A stretch of 64,000 nucleotides of DNA from positions 2,108,001 to 2,172,000 of the forward strand of contig NZ_CP009556.1 in assembly GCF_000959365.1 (NCBI RefSeq). The letters run 5' to 3'. The notes beneath the pieces were generated by a model. The model was not told the DNA's origin and did no database searches. It saw nothing but the letters and a program-made list of their open reading frames with translations. Positions 25,379 to 34,324 of this stretch are shown here, one piece after another; position 1 is the stretch's first letter; every line of letters starts with the position of its first letter. The translations under genes and the position numbers were made by a program. The stretch is from Burkholderia oklahomensis C6786 (GTDB lineage: Bacteria > Pseudomonadota > Gammaproteobacteria > Burkholderiales > Burkholderiaceae).

Positions 25379-26251
25379 ATGTCTGGCAATACCCTCTGGC
25401 TCGCGGCTCCATGGGCCGCGCTCTTCGTCGCCGCGCTCGCGGCCGTCTGGTTTCCGAAGCTGCGCGCGGCGAGCATCGGCCTCGGCGCGCTCGGCTATGC
25501 GGGCGCGTTCGCGACCGGCCTGATGGCGCCCGTCGCGCTCGCGCCGATCGCGCTCCTCGCGGCCGCCGCATACGCAGTCGCGCCGCAGCGCCCCGCGGCC
25601 GTCCGCGTTGCGGGGCACGTCGTGTTCGCCGCGCTCGCGATCGCGCTGATGCTCCACTGGCTGCCGGGCTTTCACAACCCGCGCGTGATCGGCCCCGTGC
25701 GCTACACGCCCGACGCCGCGCCGTTTTCGATGTACCTGAATCTCGACAAGCCGCTCGTCGGCTTCTGGCTGCTGTGGGTGCTGCCGTGGCTCCAGCCGAT
25801 CGACGACCGCGCGCGTGCATGGCGCACGGGGATCGTCGCGGCCGTCGCGACCTCCGCGGTCTGCCTCGTGTTCGCGCTCGGCATCGGCCTCGTCGGCTGG
25901 ACGCCGAAGTGGCCCGACTCCGCATGGCTGTGGCTCGCGAACAATCTGCTGTTCGTCTGCTTCGCCGAAGAAGCGCTGTTCCGCGGCTATCTGCAAGGCG
26001 GGCTGAGCCGGCTGCTCGCGAACCGCGTGCCCGCCGCGGGCGCGGTCGCGCTCGTCGCCGCCGCGCTGCTGTTCGGCGCCGCGCACGTCGCGGGCGGCTG
26101 GCAATGGGTCGCGCTCGCGACCGTCGCGGGCATCGGCTACGGGCTCGCGTATCGCGCCGGCGGACTGCAGGCCGCGGTGCTCGCACACGTCGGCCTGAAT
26201 CTCGCGCACTTCGGCCTGTTCACCTATCCGATGCTCGCGGCCGCACGCTGA
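25379..26251 (+). CDS. CPBP-family intramembrane metalloprotease
   Basis: A 290-residue integral membrane protein with about eight helices. The C-terminal half has the CPBP/Abi signatures: EExxxR (Glu197-Glu198 in FAEEALFRGYL), a FGAAHVAGGW motif with conserved His, and HxxxN (HVGLNL). These form the glutamic/metal-type intramembrane protease site. Substrates of bacterial members are mostly unknown; some process peptides or provide self-immunity. It sits about 250 bases after nrsF and is probably transcribed separately. Confidence 0.87.
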   Translation: MSGNTLWLAAPWAALFVAALAAVWFPKLRAASIGLGALGYAGAFATGLMAPVALAPIALLAAAAYAVAPQRPAAVRVAGHVVFAALAIALMLHWLPGFHNPRVIGPVRYTPDAAPFSMYLNLDKPLVGFWLLWVLPWLQPIDDRARAWRTGIVAAVATSAVCLVFALGIGLVGWTPKWPDSAWLWLANNLLFVCFAEEALFRGYLQGGLSRLLANRVPAAGAVALVAAALLFGAAHVAGGWQWVALATVAGIGYGLAYRAGGLQAAVLAHVGLNLAHFGLFTYPMLAAAR

Positions 26252-26262
26252 GCGTCCTTTCG

Positions 26263-26285
26263 CGCGCGGCCGGTCCGGCCGCGCG
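26263..26285. terminator. Bidirectional hairpin between convergent genes
   Basis: A perfect 11-base GC stem (CGCGCGGCCGG pairing with its complement around a single T) lies between the convergent CPBP and MarC genes. It could end both transcripts but lacks clear T-tracts. Confidence 0.45.
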
Positions 26286-26294
26286 TCGCGTCGC

Positions 26295-26966
26295 TCACTT
26301 GATCTGGTCGGCGAGCGGCTGGAGGAACTCGGAAAAGCCCGTCAGCATGATCTGCACGCCGACGCACAGCAGCAGGAAGGCCGACACCCGCATCGCGACC
26401 TTCGTCCCTTCGCTGCCGAGGTAGCGCGCGAGGAACGCCGCGCGGCTGTACGTCAGCCAGATCACGAGTGCGGCGAGCGCCGACACCGCGACCGACACGA
26501 TGCTCGACAGCACGAACTCCGACAGCTTGTGCGTGCGGTTCGCGTTCAGCGCGATCGCGGTCGCGATCGAGCCGGGGCCCGTCGTCAACGGAATCGTCAG
26601 CGGGAAGAACGCGCGCGCCATCGCGTTGCGCGGCTCGACGGGCTGCGCCGCGGTGTCGCCGCCGCTCGGCACGTCGGGCTGGTTGAGCATCTGCCAGCCG
26701 GCGACGGCCACCGCGAGGCCGCCGCCGATCCGCAGCGCCTCGAGCGAGATACCGAAGAAATGCAGGATCGGCGTGCCGACGAAGAACGCGGCGAGCAGCA
26801 CGATGAACGCGTTGACCGCGACCTTGCGCGCGAGCGCCGCGCGCTGCGATTCGCTGAGCGACTCGGTGCGTTCGAGGAACAGGAACGCGATGCCGAACGG
26901 ATTGATGATGCCCATGAGGCCGGTGAAGCCGAACAGGATTTCGGAGATCAGGCGGTCGACGATCAT
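26295..26966 (-). CDS. MarC-family integral membrane protein
   Basis: A 223-residue protein with six transmembrane helices in two three-helix repeats; the first repeat holds GLMGIINPFGIAFLFL and the second PLTIPLTTGPGSIATAIA, the two conserved Pro/Gly signatures of MarC/UPF0056 proteins. Despite the name, a role in multiple antibiotic resistance is not supported for the family and its function is unknown. The start at MIVDRL matches the usual N-terminus of the family; an upstream in-frame region is Arg-rich and non-coding in character. Divergent from chaA. Confidence 0.88.
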   Translation of the reverse strand: MIVDRLISEILFGFTGLMGIINPFGIAFLFLERTESLSESQRAALARKVAVNAFIVLLAAFFVGTPILHFFGISLEALRIGGGLAVAVAGWQMLNQPDVPSGGDTAAQPVEPRNAMARAFFPLTIPLTTGPGSIATAIALNANRTHKLSEFVLSSIVSVAVSALAALVIWLTYSRAAFLARYLGSEGTKVAMRVSAFLLLCVGVQIMLTGFSEFLQPLADQIK

Positions 26967-27215
26967 CGAGAGGCCGGGAAGACGAAAGGTTGAGAGACGC
27001 CGCGCGCGCGGCCGCGCCATTGTAGAGCATGCGCGGCGCGCCGAACGGCCGGCCGACGGCATGCGCGCTCCGCAACCATCGGCGGCGCGATCGCGGCGTT
27101 TTTCGGCGTCGTCGTCGGCCGGCCCGCGCGGCATCGCGCGGCCGTCCGCCGGATATCGGTGCCGGACCGCCTGTTAGAATCTCCGCTCGCGCCCCGCCTC
27201 GACCAAGGACACTCC

Positions 27216-28304
27216 ATGCCGATCTCTTCGCCCGCCCTCCCGCGCTGGACGCTCGCCGCCCCGCTCGCCGCCTGGCTGGTGCTCGCGCTGTCGCGCGTCG
27301 TGCCGGCCGAAGGCTTCGTCATCGCAATCGTCGCCGCCGCGCTCGCGGGCGCGGTGTTCGCCGCCGTCCATCACGCCGAAGTCGTCGCGCACCGCGTCGG
27401 CGAGCCGTTCGGCACGCTCGTGCTCGCGATCGCCGTCACCGTGATCGAGGTCGCGCTGATCGTGTCGGTGATGCTGACGGGCGGCCCCGAGAAATCCGGG
27501 CTCGCGCGCGATACCGTGTTCGCGGCGGTGATGATCGTCTGCAACGGGATCGTCGGGCTGTGCCTGCTCGTCGGCGGCTGGAAGCACGGCGAGCAGGACT
27601 TCCAGGGACGCGGCGCGACGAAGGCGCTCGCGGTGCTCGCGTCGCTGTCGGTGCTGTCGCTCGTGATGCCGAACTACCTGAGCGCCGCGCCCGGCCCGCA
27701 TCTGTCGACGTCGCAGCTCGCGTTCGCGGGCGTGTCGTCGCTCGTGCTGTACGGCATGTTCGTATTCGTGCAGACGGTGCGCCACCGCGACTACTTCCTG
27801 ATCGACGGCAGCGCCGCCGACGAATCCGTTCACGCGGTGCCGCCGAGCGGCCGCACCGCGCTCATGAGCATCGTGTTCCTGTTCGTGAGCCTCGTCGCGG
27901 TCGTGCTGCTCGCGAAGCTGCTGTCGCCCGCGGTCGAGCGCACGGTGCTCAGGCTTGGCGCGCCCGAAGCGGCCGTCGGCATCGTGATCGCCGCGCTGGT
28001 GCTGTTGCCGGAAGGGCTCGCCGCGGTCGGCGCGGCGCGCGCGAACCGGCTGCAGACGAGCATGAATCTCGCGCTCGGCTCCGCGCTCGCGAGCATCGGC
28101 CTCACGATCCCGACCGTCGCCGCCGTGTTCATCTCGACGGGCACCCCGCTCACGCTCGGCATCGGCGGGATGGAGACGGTGCTGCTGTCGCTGACGCTGC
28201 TCGTCAGCACGCTCACGCTGAGCATGGGACGCACGACCGTGCTGCACGGCGTCGTGCACCTGTCGCTGTTCGCCGCCTACCTGTTCCTGTCGGTCACGCA
28301 CTGA
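27216..28304 (+). CDS. chaA: Calcium/proton antiporter ChaA
   Basis: A 362-residue cation antiporter of the CaCA superfamily, ChaA branch, with about eleven helices. The two alpha repeats each carry an acidic signature: GEPFGTLVLAIAVTVIEVAL in the first half and ALVLLPEGLAAVGAARANR in the second. It exports Ca2+, and in ChaA also Na+ or K+, against protons at alkaline pH. AAGGAC lies 8 bases before the ATG. Length and motifs match E. coli ChaA. Confidence 0.9.
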   Translation: MPISSPALPRWTLAAPLAAWLVLALSRVVPAEGFVIAIVAAALAGAVFAAVHHAEVVAHRVGEPFGTLVLAIAVTVIEVALIVSVMLTGGPEKSGLARDTVFAAVMIVCNGIVGLCLLVGGWKHGEQDFQGRGATKALAVLASLSVLSLVMPNYLSAAPGPHLSTSQLAFAGVSSLVLYGMFVFVQTVRHRDYFLIDGSAADESVHAVPPSGRTALMSIVFLFVSLVAVVLLAKLLSPAVERTVLRLGAPEAAVGIVIAALVLLPEGLAAVGAARANRLQTSMNLALGSALASIGLTIPTVAAVFISTGTPLTLGIGGMETVLLSLTLLVSTLTLSMGRTTVLHGVVHLSLFAAYLFLSVTH

Positions 28305-28469
28305 CGCCGCTCGCCCGCGCCGGCCTCGTTCGGCGCGCGCGGCTTCGCTCCACGCGCCCCTCTTTCCAATTCGGCGACAGGCTGCCGGGCCTGCGCCGTT
28401 CGCGTTCGCGTTCGCGTCGCGATTATTCCTCGCGCGGAACGCGGCGACCGCATCCGCGGCCGCGCGCGC

Positions 28470-29438
28470 TCATGCGCGCTTGCGTGCCGGCAGTGCGTCG
28501 GCGCGCGTGAGCCGGTCGAGCTCCACGACGTCCTCGGCGAGCGCGGGCGTCAACGTCGTGCGCAGATGGTCGAGGAACGTGCGGATCTTCGCGTCGAGGT
28601 AGCGGCGCGTCGCATAGACCGCGTAGACGCTCAGCGTATCGAGCCGATAGTTCGGCAGCACGCGCACGAGCCGCCCTTCGCGGATGTCGTCGAGCGCCGT
28701 GTACAGCGCGATCGAGCCGATCCCGCGCCCCGCGCGCACCGCGACCGACAGCGCATCCGGCACGTTCGCCTGGAACGGCGCGGGCGGCAGCTCGTACACG
28801 GTCTCGTCGCCGTCATCGCGCTCGAGCCGCCATTCGCCGCCCGGCGACGCCGGCGTGTCGAGCCGCAGGCACACGTGCTTCGCGAGATCCTCCGGCGTCG
28901 TCGGCGCGCCGTGCCGCGCGAGATACTCGCGCGACGCGACGAGCACGCTGCAGCTCGTCCCGCAGGTCTGCGCGACGTAGCCCGAATCGGGCAGATGCGA
29001 CGCCGACACGATCGACACGTCGTAGCCTTCCTCGACGAGGTTCGGCATCCGCTGCGCGAGCGTCAGCTCGACTGACACGTCCGGATTGTCTTCCTGATAG
29101 CGCACGATCGACGACACCACGTGACTCTGCCCGAGCCCCGTCATCGCATGGATCCGCAGCTTGCCGCTCGGCCGCAGCAGCGCGTTGCGCGCCTCGGCGT
29201 TCGCGTAGTCGATCTCGGCGAGGATCGACTTCGCGCGTTCGAAGTAGCGCTGGCCGCTTTCGGTCAAACCGAGATGACGGGTCGTCCGGTGCAACAGACG
29301 CGTCTGCACGTGCGCTTCGAGGTTCGAGACGGCGCGCGACACCTGAGCGGTGGTCGCATCGATTTCCTTCGCGACTGCGGTGAAACTGCCGGCTTCGACG
29401 ACGCGCACGAACAGGCGCATGTTATCGAGCATGTCCAT
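28470..29438 (-). CDS. LysR-family transcriptional regulator
   Basis: A 322-residue LysR regulator: winged helix-turn-helix at residues 1-62 (GSFTAVAKEIDATTAQVSRA, NLEAHVQTRLLHRTTR), then a LysR substrate-binding domain (about 90-300). The N-terminus MDMLDNMRLF is characteristic, which fixes the start. It is divergent from the HPP-CBS gene, but that gene's upstream dyad resembles the nearby MarR site more than a LysR T-N11-A box, so its target is unclear. Confidence 0.9.
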   Translation of the reverse strand: MDMLDNMRLFVRVVEAGSFTAVAKEIDATTAQVSRAVSNLEAHVQTRLLHRTTRHLGLTESGQRYFERAKSILAEIDYANAEARNALLRPSGKLRIHAMTGLGQSHVVSSIVRYQEDNPDVSVELTLAQRMPNLVEEGYDVSIVSASHLPDSGYVAQTCGTSCSVLVASREYLARHGAPTTPEDLAKHVCLRLDTPASPGGEWRLERDDGDETVYELPPAPFQANVPDALSVAVRAGRGIGSIALYTALDDIREGRLVRVLPNYRLDTLSVYAVYATRRYLDAKIRTFLDHLRTTLTPALAEDVVELDRLTRADALPARKRA

Positions 29439-29781
29439 GGGATGGGCTTCGGGTAGGGATGGGGAACGGTGGCCGGCGAGATGCGGCAAGCGCCGCTGAA
29501 CGCGGCCGGAAGGCGGCTGATCGACCGGATGCGCGGCCATGGGAAGGCGGAAGGCGGGCATCGCGGGCGGCAAATTATGTGATTCGTCGGGATCAGATCG
29601 GGCGAATTGTACGCCGATGCGCGCCGGCGCGCTCGCCCGCGCACGTTTTCCGCATCCTGAAACGCCGACAGCCGGCTCCGCGATCGGCGGGGTCGGCAAT
29701 TTATATCACAATGACATATAATTTCGCGCTCGGCGCGCGACCGATCGGCGCACCTTCCTTTTACGTTACGGCAGTCCGACC
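29439..29781. promoter_or_regulatory. Divergent LysR/HPP promoter region with an AT-rich dyad
   Basis: This spacer contains an AT-rich imperfect dyad at 29698-29724 (AATTTATAT, nine bases, ATATAATTT; eight of nine pairs match) centred about 70 bases before the HPP gene. Within it TATATCA-N3-TGACATA forms the core. A closely similar core precedes the marR gene at 31031-31055. Nothing else in the spacer is recognisable. Confidence 0.6.
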
Positions 29782-30972
29782 TTGTCTTCGTCTCTCGTGT
29801 TTCGTCATCGCCTCGCCCACCGCCTCGTTCATTGGCTCCTGCGTTTCGTCCCGATCCCGGTGACGCTCGGCTGGCGCGAACGCCTGCGTTCATGCGCGGG
29901 CGCGCTCGCCGGCATCGGCTGCGTCGGCGTGACGATGCGCGTGCTGCCGGGCGTCCCGGGCGACGTGCCGCTCCTCGTCGCGCCGATGGGCGCATCGGCC
30001 GTGCTGCTGTTCGCGGTGCCGGCGAGCCCGCTCGCGCAGCCGTGGTCGCTGATCGGCGGCAACCTCGTCGCGGCGACGGTCGGCGTCGCGTGCGCGCAGT
30101 GGATCGCCGATCCCGTGCTCGCCGCGTCGCTCGCGATCGCGTGCGCGATCGGCGCGATGTTCGCGCTGCGCTGCGTGCATCCGCCGTCGGGCGCGGTCGC
30201 GTTGACGGCGGTCGTCGGCGGCCCGGCCGTGCACGCGCTCGGCTTTCGCTTCGTCGTCGAGCCGATCGCACTGCAATCGGCGGCCCTCCTCGGCGCGGCG
30301 CTCGTCTATCACGCGCTCACCGGCCACCGCTATCCGCACGGCGGCGCGCGGCCGCAGACGGAATCGAAGACGGATGCGGCCGTGACGCCGCTGCACGCGC
30401 GCTTCGTGCGCGCCGATCTCGAAGCGGCGCTGAAAAGCCGCAGCGAATGGCTCGACGTCGCGCCGGAAGATCTCGAATCACTGCTGCGCGAGACCGAGCT
30501 GCGCGCGTACGCTCGCACGTTCGACGAGCTGTCGTGCGCGGACATCATGACGCGACCGGCGATCAGCATCGCGCCCGACACGCCGCTGCCCGCCGCGATG
30601 ACGCTGCTCGACCGGCATCGGATCAAGGCGCTGCCCGTCGTCGACGCCAACGCGCGCGTCGTCGGCATCGTCACGCGCGCGGACTTGTCGAGGGCGGCGC
30701 CGTACGCGACGCCGGGCCTCTTGCGCAGCCTGTCCGCGCGGCTGCCGCGCTCGCTCGTCGGCCCGGCGTTCGTCGCGCGGGCGGTGATGAGCGCGCGCGT
30801 GCACACGGTGCGCACGACGACACCGATCGCCGAGCTCGTGCCGCTCTTCGCCGATCACGGCCACCATCACATCCCGGTCGTCGACGCGGACCAGAGGCTC
30901 GCCGGCATCGTCACGCAGGCGGACCTGATCGCCGGGCTCTATCGGCAGTCGCAAATGCGTCTCGCCGCGTAA
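29782..30972 (+). CDS. HPP-family membrane protein with two CBS domains
   Basis: A 396-residue protein. The N-terminal half is an HPP membrane domain of about five helices containing the eponymous motif HPPSGAVAL (near residues 133-141). The C-terminal half is a CBS pair: MTRPAISIAPDTPLPAAM with LPVVDANARVVGIVT, and ARVHTVRTTTPIAELVPLF with IPVVDADQRLAGIVT. CBS pairs usually bind adenine nucleotides and gate the attached domain. HPP proteins are poorly characterised; nitrite transport is known for plant/cyanobacterial members. The start is TTG (TTGTCTTCG); no better ATG exists in frame nearby. Confidence 0.82.
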   Translation: MSSSLVFRHRLAHRLVHWLLRFVPIPVTLGWRERLRSCAGALAGIGCVGVTMRVLPGVPGDVPLLVAPMGASAVLLFAVPASPLAQPWSLIGGNLVAATVGVACAQWIADPVLAASLAIACAIGAMFALRCVHPPSGAVALTAVVGGPAVHALGFRFVVEPIALQSAALLGAALVYHALTGHRYPHGGARPQTESKTDAAVTPLHARFVRADLEAALKSRSEWLDVAPEDLESLLRETELRAYARTFDELSCADIMTRPAISIAPDTPLPAAMTLLDRHRIKALPVVDANARVVGIVTRADLSRAAPYATPGLLRSLSARLPRSLVGPAFVARAVMSARVHTVRTTTPIAELVPLFADHGHHHIPVVDADQRLAGIVTQADLIAGLYRQSQMRLAA

Positions 30973-31030
30973 GCGCGAGGCATCGCGAAAGGAATCGGCA
31001 CGATGAATTCGAGCACGCCGGACACCATGG

Positions 31031-31055
31031 AAATACATCATATTATGATATATTT
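31031..31055. promoter_or_regulatory. 25-bp dyad, probable MarR operator
   Basis: The sequence AAATACATCATATTATGATATATTT reads as AAATA-n-ATCATA-T-TATGAT-n-TATTT, symmetric at all but one base pair. It is a sharp AT-rich island 30 bases upstream of the marR start, the usual place for an autoregulatory MarR operator. Its half-site TATATCA also occurs in the dyad at 29698-29724. Confidence 0.75.
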
Positions 31056-31084
31056 GCGCACTTTTCGATCACGTTGGAGCGTCG

Positions 31085-31498
31085 ATGACGAAACCGGCAC
31101 GCGAGCTGCGCAAGGCAGACTTCGAACAGCTTTCCGAATTCCGCTATCAGATGCGGCGCTTCGAGCGCTTCTCCGAGCGGGCCGCGCAAAGCGAGGGCAT
31201 CACGCCGCTGCAATACCTGCTGCTGCTCCACATCAAGGGCTATCCGGCGCGCGACTGGGCGACGGTCGGCGAGCTCGCCGAGCGGCTGCAGGCGCAGCAT
31301 CACGGCGTCGTTGCGCTGGTGACGCGCTGTGAAGCCGTCGGACTCGTCCGGCGCAAGCCGAGCGAGACCGATCGCCGGCAAGTCGAAGTGCATCTGGAGC
31401 CGGCCGGCGTGCGTTTGCTCGCGCGGCTCGCCGAGCTGCACCGCGCGGAGTTGAAGTCGCTGCGCGGTGCGTTCCAGGTGCCGCAGATCGATTACTGA
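31085..31498 (+). CDS. MarR-family transcriptional regulator
   Basis: A 137-residue winged-helix regulator. After an N-terminal helix (FEQLSEFRYQMRRFERFSERAAQ), the DNA-binding domain follows with GITPLQYLLLLHIK, TVGELAERLQAQHHGVVALV (recognition helix) and the wing RKPSETDRRQVEVHL, which includes the conserved DxR. A GGAG lies 6 bases before the ATG. It is 33 bases upstream of the ClC gene on the same strand and probably represses itself and the channel, and perhaps the preceding HPP gene. Confidence 0.92.
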   Translation: MTKPARELRKADFEQLSEFRYQMRRFERFSERAAQSEGITPLQYLLLLHIKGYPARDWATVGELAERLQAQHHGVVALVTRCEAVGLVRRKPSETDRRQVEVHLEPAGVRLLARLAELHRAELKSLRGAFQVPQIDY

Positions 31499-31531
31499 AC
31501 CGATAAGACCACGAACGTTTCCCCCGACATC

Positions 31532-33388
31532 ATGAGCATCGCCGCCCCACACAAACGCGATTTCGCGTCGAACGCACGATTGCCGCGCATCGCGCTGCTC
31601 GCGCTCGCGATCGGCGTGCTCAGCACGTTCGCCGCATTCGCGCTGCTGAGCCTCATCCACCTGTTCACGAACCTGTTCTTCTTCCAGCGGTTCTCGTTCG
31701 CCGACCGCTCGCCCGCGCTCAACACGCTCGGGCCGTGGGCGGTCGCGGTGCCGGTCGCGGGCGGCGTCGTCGTCGGGCTGATCGCGCGCTTCGGCTCCGA
31801 CAAGATCCGCGGCCACGGGATTCCCGAGGCGATCGAGGCGATCCTGTTCGGCAAGAGCCGGATGTCGCCGAAGGTCGCGGTATTGAAGCCGCTCGCGTCG
31901 GGCATCGTGATCGGCAGCGGCGGGCCGTTCGGCGCGGAAGGCCCGATCATCATGACGGGCGGCGCGATCGGCTCGCTGATCGCGCAGTTCGTGAAGGTGA
32001 CGGCGGCCGAGCGCAAGACGCTGCTCGTCGCGGGCGCGACGGCCGGGATGACCGCGGTGTTCGGCACGCCGGTGGCCGCGGTGCTGCTCGCCGTCGAGCT
32101 GCTGCTGTTCGAATGGCGGCCGCGCAGCTTCCTGCCCGTCGCGCTCGCGTGCGCGGTCGCGGGCTTCGCGCGCGCCGCGTGCTTCGGCGTCGGCCCGCTG
32201 TTTCCGCTCGTGACCGCGCCGCCGTCGGCCGCCGCGCTCGGCTCGTGCGCGCTCGCCGGCCTGCTGTCGGGCGCGCTCGCGTGCGGGCTGTCCGTCGCGC
32301 TCTACAAGATCGAGGACGGGTTCGGCAAGCTGCCCGTCCACTGGATGTGGTGGCCCGCGATCGGCGGCCTCGCGGTCGGGATCGGCGGGCTGATCGAGCC
32401 GCGCGCGCTCGGCGTCGGCTACGACGTGATCGGCGATCTGCTGCACGGCCACATCGCGCTGCAGATCGCGCTCGCGATTCTCGTCGTCAAGGCGGTGATC
32501 TGGGTGATCGCGCTCGGCTCGGGCACGTCGGGCGGCGTGCTCGCGCCGCTGCTGATGCTGGGCGCGGGGCTCGGCACGCTGCTCGGGCCCGTGCTGCCGG
32601 GCGGCGAGCCCGCGCTATGGCCGCTCGTGTGCATGGCGGCGACGCTCGGCGCCACGCTCGGCGCGCCGCTCACCGCGATCGTGTTCGCGTTCGGCCTCAC
32701 GCACGACGCGAACGCGCTGCTGCCGCTGCTCACCGCGACGCTCGTCGCGCACGGCTTCGCGACCGTCGCGATGAAGCGCTCGATCATGACCGAGAAGATC
32801 GCGCGGCGCGGCCATCACATCTATCGCGAGTACGGCGTCGATCCGCTTGAGCGTCATTACGTCGACGAAGTGATGACGCGCGACGTCGTTACCGTCGATG
32901 CGGACTTGAGCATCGGCATCGCGCGGGCGCGGTACTTCGGCGCGACTCAGGCGCACCGCGCGTACCCGGTCGTGCGCGACGGGGTGCTGATCGGCTTGCT
33001 CGATCGTGCGACGCTCGACGTTGGCGGCGATGCGCGGGCAGGCGATGCGAGCGACGGCGACATGCAGGTAGCCGACATGCGGGTAGCCGACGTGCGGGTA
33101 TCCGACGTGCGGGTATCCGACGTGCTTCCGCGCCGCGCCCCCCTCTTCGCGCTGGCCGACGAGACGTGCCGCCTCGTCGCGACGCGGCTCGCCGTCCATC
33201 AGATCGAGCGCCTGCCGGTCGTTGCCGATCCCGAGACGATGCGGCTCGCCGGCATCGTCTCGCGCAGCGATCTCGTGAAGCCGGCGCTGCGGCACTTCGA
33301 CGATGAGCACAAGCGCGAGCGCTTCCGCCGCGCGCATCCGGCGGCATTCGTGAAGCGCCGCTTCGCGCCGACGCGCAAGGCAGGCTGA
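31532..33388 (+). CDS. ClC-type chloride channel/antiporter with C-terminal CBS pair
   Basis: A 618-residue protein: a ClC membrane domain (about 1-430) and a CBS pair (about 445-605). Selectivity signatures are GHGIPEAIEA (first helix loop), GPFGAEGPII with the gating-Glu position (AEGP), and GTSGGVLAPLL. The external glutamate suggests an H+/Cl- antiporter or a fast gate. The linker inside the CBS region carries four 5-residue repeats of VxDxR type encoded by a 15-bp tandem array. It is probably co-transcribed with marR. Confidence 0.9.
   Translation: MSIAAPHKRDFASNARLPRIALLALAIGVLSTFAAFALLSLIHLFTNLFFFQRFSFADRSPALNTLGPWAVAVPVAGGVVVGLIARFGSDKIRGHGIPEAIEAILFGKSRMSPKVAVLKPLASGIVIGSGGPFGAEGPIIMTGGAIGSLIAQFVKVTAAERKTLLVAGATAGMTAVFGTPVAAVLLAVELLLFEWRPRSFLPVALACAVAGFARAACFGVGPLFPLVTAPPSAAALGSCALAGLLSGALACGLSVALYKIEDGFGKLPVHWMWWPAIGGLAVGIGGLIEPRALGVGYDVIGDLLHGHIALQIALAILVVKAVIWVIALGSGTSGGVLAPLLMLGAGLGTLLGPVLPGGEPALWPLVCMAATLGATLGAPLTAIVFAFGLTHDANALLPLLTATLVAHGFATVAMKRSIMTEKIARRGHHIYREYGVDPLERHYVDEVMTRDVVTVDADLSIGIARARYFGATQAHRAYPVVRDGVLIGLLDRATLDVGGDARAGDASDGDMQVADMRVADVRVSDVRVSDVLPRRAPLFALADETCRLVATRLAVHQIERLPVVADPETMRLAGIVSRSDLVKPALRHFDDEHKRERFRRAHPAAFVKRRFAPTRKAG
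33064..33123 (+). repeat. 15-bp tandem repeat, four units, in the ClC CBS linker
   Basis: Four nearly identical 15-base units (core GTAGCCGACGTGCGG / GTATCCGACGTGCGG) run in frame and encode five-residue repeats of the form VADMR/VSDVR. Five codons per unit means copy number can vary without breaking the protein. Confidence 0.92.
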
Positions 33389-33715
33389 GCGTCGCGCCGA
33401 AGGCGACGAGCACCCGCACCCGCACCCGCATGGGAGGATAATCGTCCGCCATGCGAATTCGGTCTACGCACGATGAAAAAGACACTCGAACGGGAAATCG
33501 GGACGCTCCGAAACCGGATCGTCAAAACGGGAGTGACGAGCAAAAAATTGAGGCGCGGCGCTCGTCGGGACGCTGCACGAGCCCGTCGAGCCGCGCTGAA
33601 CCGCTGGTTCGCCGCGATCGAGCCGGATCGCGAAGAGCCGCGGACCGCCCGCGGCAGGAATACCGCGCAGCCCGCATAATGACTGCCCCGCCCGCCGGAT
33701 CTCGCAGGATCACCG
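33389..33715. other. Intergenic spacer with a short basic open frame
   Basis: The spacer holds a degenerate CACCCG triplet repeat at about 33410-33430 and one possible small gene at 33473-33679. Otherwise nothing is recognised. Confidence 0.4.
33473..33679 (+). CDS. Possible small basic protein (68 residues), doubtful
   Basis: A 68-residue frame beginning MKKTLEREIGTLRNRIVKTG with a strongly basic middle. It fits the spacer between two same-strand genes, but it lacks a clear ribosome site and its third codon positions are less GC-biased than in neighbouring genes. It could be a real small nucleic-acid-binding protein or a chance frame. Confidence 0.25.
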   Translation: MKKTLEREIGTLRNRIVKTGVTSKKLRRGARRDAARARRAALNRWFAAIEPDREEPRTARGRNTAQPA

Positions 33716-34324
33716 ATGTTTCTCACGACACCCGAACAACTCGAAGCGCACTACGGCAAGCCGAGCGATCGCTCGCTGTGGAAGGAAATCCCGTACATGA
33801 GCGACGACTACCGCGCATTCGTCGCGAAGTCGCCGTTCATCGTGCTCGCGTCGTCGGGCGCGGGCGGCCTCGACTGCTCGCCGCGCGGCGACCGCCCCGG
33901 CTTCGTCCGCGTGCTCGACCCGCACACGCTCGCGATCCCCGACCGTCCCGGCAACAACCGCATCGACACGCTGCGCAACATCGTTGCGAACGGACGCGTC
34001 GGCGTGCTGTTCGTCGTGCCGGGCGTCGGCGAGACGCTGCGCGTGAACGGCCGCGCGAAGGTGTCGATCGATCCCGAGCTGCTCGCGTCGTTCGCGGTCG
34101 ACGGCAAGCCGGCGAAGGCGGCGATCGTCGTCGACATCGAAGCCGTCTATTTCCATTGCTCGAAGGCGTTCCTGCGCTCGCAGCTGTGGGATGCCTCGAA
34201 GCACGTGCCGCGCACGGAGCTGCCGTCGCCCGGCGCGATCCTGAAGAAGCTCGCGCCCGCCGGGTTCGACGCCGAGCAATACGAGCGCGAACTCGAGGAA
34301 CGCAACCGCACGCGGCTCTATTGA
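33716..34324 (+). CDS. PPOX-class FMN flavoprotein (pyridoxamine oxidase fold)
   Basis: A 202-residue protein with the split-barrel flavin-binding fold of the pyridoxamine 5'-phosphate oxidase family; the segments IVLASSGAGGLDCSPRGD, RPGNNRIDTLRNI and ETLRVNGRAKVSID match the MSMEG_1061-like PPOX subgroup. These proteins bind FMN or F420-type cofactors and reduce small molecules; pyridoxamine oxidation is not implied. It stands alone, without nearby partners that reveal the substrate. Confidence 0.85.
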   Translation: MFLTTPEQLEAHYGKPSDRSLWKEIPYMSDDYRAFVAKSPFIVLASSGAGGLDCSPRGDRPGFVRVLDPHTLAIPDRPGNNRIDTLRNIVANGRVGVLFVVPGVGETLRVNGRAKVSIDPELLASFAVDGKPAKAAIVVDIEAVYFHCSKAFLRSQLWDASKHVPRTELPSPGAILKKLAPAGFDAEQYERELEERNRTRLY

